The notes under the pieces are model-generated. The model made no database searches and was not told the DNA's origin. It saw only the letters and a list, made by a program, of their open reading frames with translations. Of a DNA stretch of 64,000 nucleotides, positions 62,986 through 64,000 are shown in pieces (position 1 is the first letter of the stretch; every line of letters begins with the position of its first letter). This DNA comes from Nocardioides luteus (lineage in GTDB: Bacteria; Actinomycetota; Actinomycetes; Propionibacteriales; Nocardioidaceae): contig NZ_BMRK01000008.1 in assembly GCF_014648595.1 (NCBI RefSeq), forward strand, positions 62,001-126,000, written 5' to 3'. The translations under genes and the position numbers were made by a program.

Positions 62986-64000
62986 GTGACTCCGATCACT
63001 CTTCCCGACATCCTCGAGGCGATGGCCGACGCCGTCCCCGACCGTACCGCCGTGTTCACCATGGAGCACGCCTACAGCTTCGCCGAGGTCGATGAGCGCG
63101 CGACCCGGCTGGCCAACCACCTGCTCGGGCAGGGCATCGAGCCGGGCGACCACGTCGCCGTCCACTCCCGCAACCGGATCGAGTGGGTCGACGCGTTCTA
63201 CGGGTGCATGAAGGCGCGCGCGGTGCCGATCAACATCAACCACAAGTACCTCCACGACGAGCTCGACCACCTCTATCGCAACTCCGACGCCGTGGCCGCG
63301 ATCATCGGTCCCGAGCACGTCGAGGCGGTCGAGGCGCTCGGCCTGGGGATCCCGACGCTGGTGCTGGGCGAGGAGTACGACGAGGCGGTCTCCGCCGCTT
63401 CGAAGGAACGGCCCGACATCGAGCGCAGCCCCGCCGACCGCTACGTCATCTACACCGGCGGCACCACCGGGATGCCGAAGGGCGTCGAGTGGCGCCAGGA
63501 GGACATCATCCGGGCCGCGATGAACGCGAGCCGGTTCGGAGCGCCGTTCGACACCGTCGAGCAGCTCGCGCAGGAGGCGGCAGCGCAGGAGACGCCGATG
63601 GTGCTGCTCGCCTGCGGTCCGATGATGCACGGCGGCAGCCAGTGGATCATGGGCAACGGGCACGTCGGTGGCTGCACGGTCGCGCTCTACACCGAGCCGG
63701 CCTGGTCGGCCGAGACGATCCTCGACCTCGTCCAGGCCGCCGGGGTCAACTCGCTCACCTTCCTCGGCGATGCGATGGGCCGTCCGGTCGCCGAGGCGAT
63801 CCTGCGCGAGCCCGAGCGCTGGGACCTGAGCAGCCTCTTCGCGGTCTCCAACGGCGCGGCGCCAATCTCGGCCGGCGTCCGCGCACAGCTCCAGGAGGCG
63901 CTGCCCGGCCGCTACCTCCTCGACACCTACGGCGCCTCCGAGTCGGGCGCGACCGGGATGCACGTCGACGACGGCAACGACGGGCCGCAGGCCGCGCCGA
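62986..64000 (+). CDS. Acyl-CoA synthetase, FadD19-like, truncated by window edge
   Basis: 338 codons of an adenylate-forming enzyme that activates a carboxylic acid as the CoA thioester. VIYTGGTTGMPKGVEWRQEDI is the AMP-binding signature in the FadD19-type version, and TYGASESGATG is motif A5-like. The similarity to FadD19 and the KstR-like site suggest steroid or bile-acid side-chain acids as substrate (inference). The C-terminal about 200 residues are off the window. Confidence 0.85.
   Translation, partial: MTPITLPDILEAMADAVPDRTAVFTMEHAYSFAEVDERATRLANHLLGQGIEPGDHVAVHSRNRIEWVDAFYGCMKARAVPININHKYLHDELDHLYRNSDAVAAIIGPEHVEAVEALGLGIPTLVLGEEYDEAVSAASKERPDIERSPADRYVIYTGGTTGMPKGVEWRQEDIIRAAMNASRFGAPFDTVEQLAQEAAAQETPMVLLACGPMMHGGSQWIMGNGHVGGCTVALYTEPAWSAETILDLVQAAGVNSLTFLGDAMGRPVAEAILREPERWDLSSLFAVSNGAAPISAGVRAQLQEALPGRYLLDTYGASESGATGMHVDDGNDGPQAAP

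Overview
The window is a very GC-rich, densely coded chromosomal segment of a high-GC Gram-positive bacterium. The family content points to an actinobacterium: a conservon (Cvn) operon, DUF2530 and DUF3027 genes, an actinobacterial 132-aa cold-shock protein, an XPB helicase with its partner protein, CIRCE-controlled groEL, and many apparently leaderless starts with a TANNNT box 6-8 nt upstream. A Nocardioides- or Aeromicrobium-like organism (Nocardioidaceae) is my best guess. That guess rests on style and repeat type, not on a marker gene. No rRNA, tRNA, CRISPR array, phage or complete insertion sequence was found.

Layout. 1-2.7 kb: the str operon (rpsL-rpsG-fusA, leftward, fusA cut by the window edge). 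3-6.3 kb: a marR-MFS pair with a perfect operator palindrome, then DUF1059, DUF2530 and DUF3027 genes. 6.4-11.2 kb: a four-gene conservon (GTPase, DUF742, roadblock, sensor kinase). 11.5-15.5 kb: cold-shock protein, M50 protease, LarE, a stand-alone nitrate/nitrite-type sensor with no kinase, and signal peptidase I. 15.5-19.7 kb: two head-to-head arrays of a 21-nt repeat, then a PP2C phosphatase-FHA-RDD/FHA operon. 19.8-26.2 kb: the XPB partner, an aldehyde dehydrogenase/AraC divergent pair, and an XPB helicase whose frame is broken by an apparent one-base deletion.

26.2-38.5 kb holds small housekeeping and accessory genes: a kinase-like APH protein, a TetR-membrane protein operon facing an epimerase across two palindromic operators, an exonuclease, an L,D-transpeptidase, serA, an HD hydrolase, an MFS transporter, a GntR regulator, and an AlkB-like oxygenase preceded by a near-perfect SOS box. 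38.5-43.8 kb is a MoxR-DUF58-vWA-vWA-TPR operon interrupted by a 169-bp hairpin element that supplies a stop codon.

43.9-57.6 kb is mostly leftward and built around a form II carbon monoxide dehydrogenase-like molybdenum hydroxylase: coxS-coxL-coxM-coxG, the accessory genes coxD, coxE and xdhC, a MocA-like nucleotidyltransferase, a GAF regulator, and a neighbouring flavin monooxygenase with its AraC regulator. Copies of one short palindromic repeat (core GGTCGAGC-N2-GTCGAGACC) cluster here and several lie in frame inside the cox-type genes, with a large expansion in the mocA-like gene. 57.6-64 kb: a small membrane protein, a lipoprotein hydrolase, groEL with two CIRCE boxes, a lipoprotein, a GNAT enzyme, and the start of a FadD19-like acyl-CoA synthetase behind a KstR-like operator.

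I saw no clearly new multi-gene system. The strongest leads are the regulatory sites (SOS, CIRCE, KstR-like, TetR, MarR, AraC-type), the repeat families that invade coding sequence, the orphan sensor protein, and the XPB frameshift.
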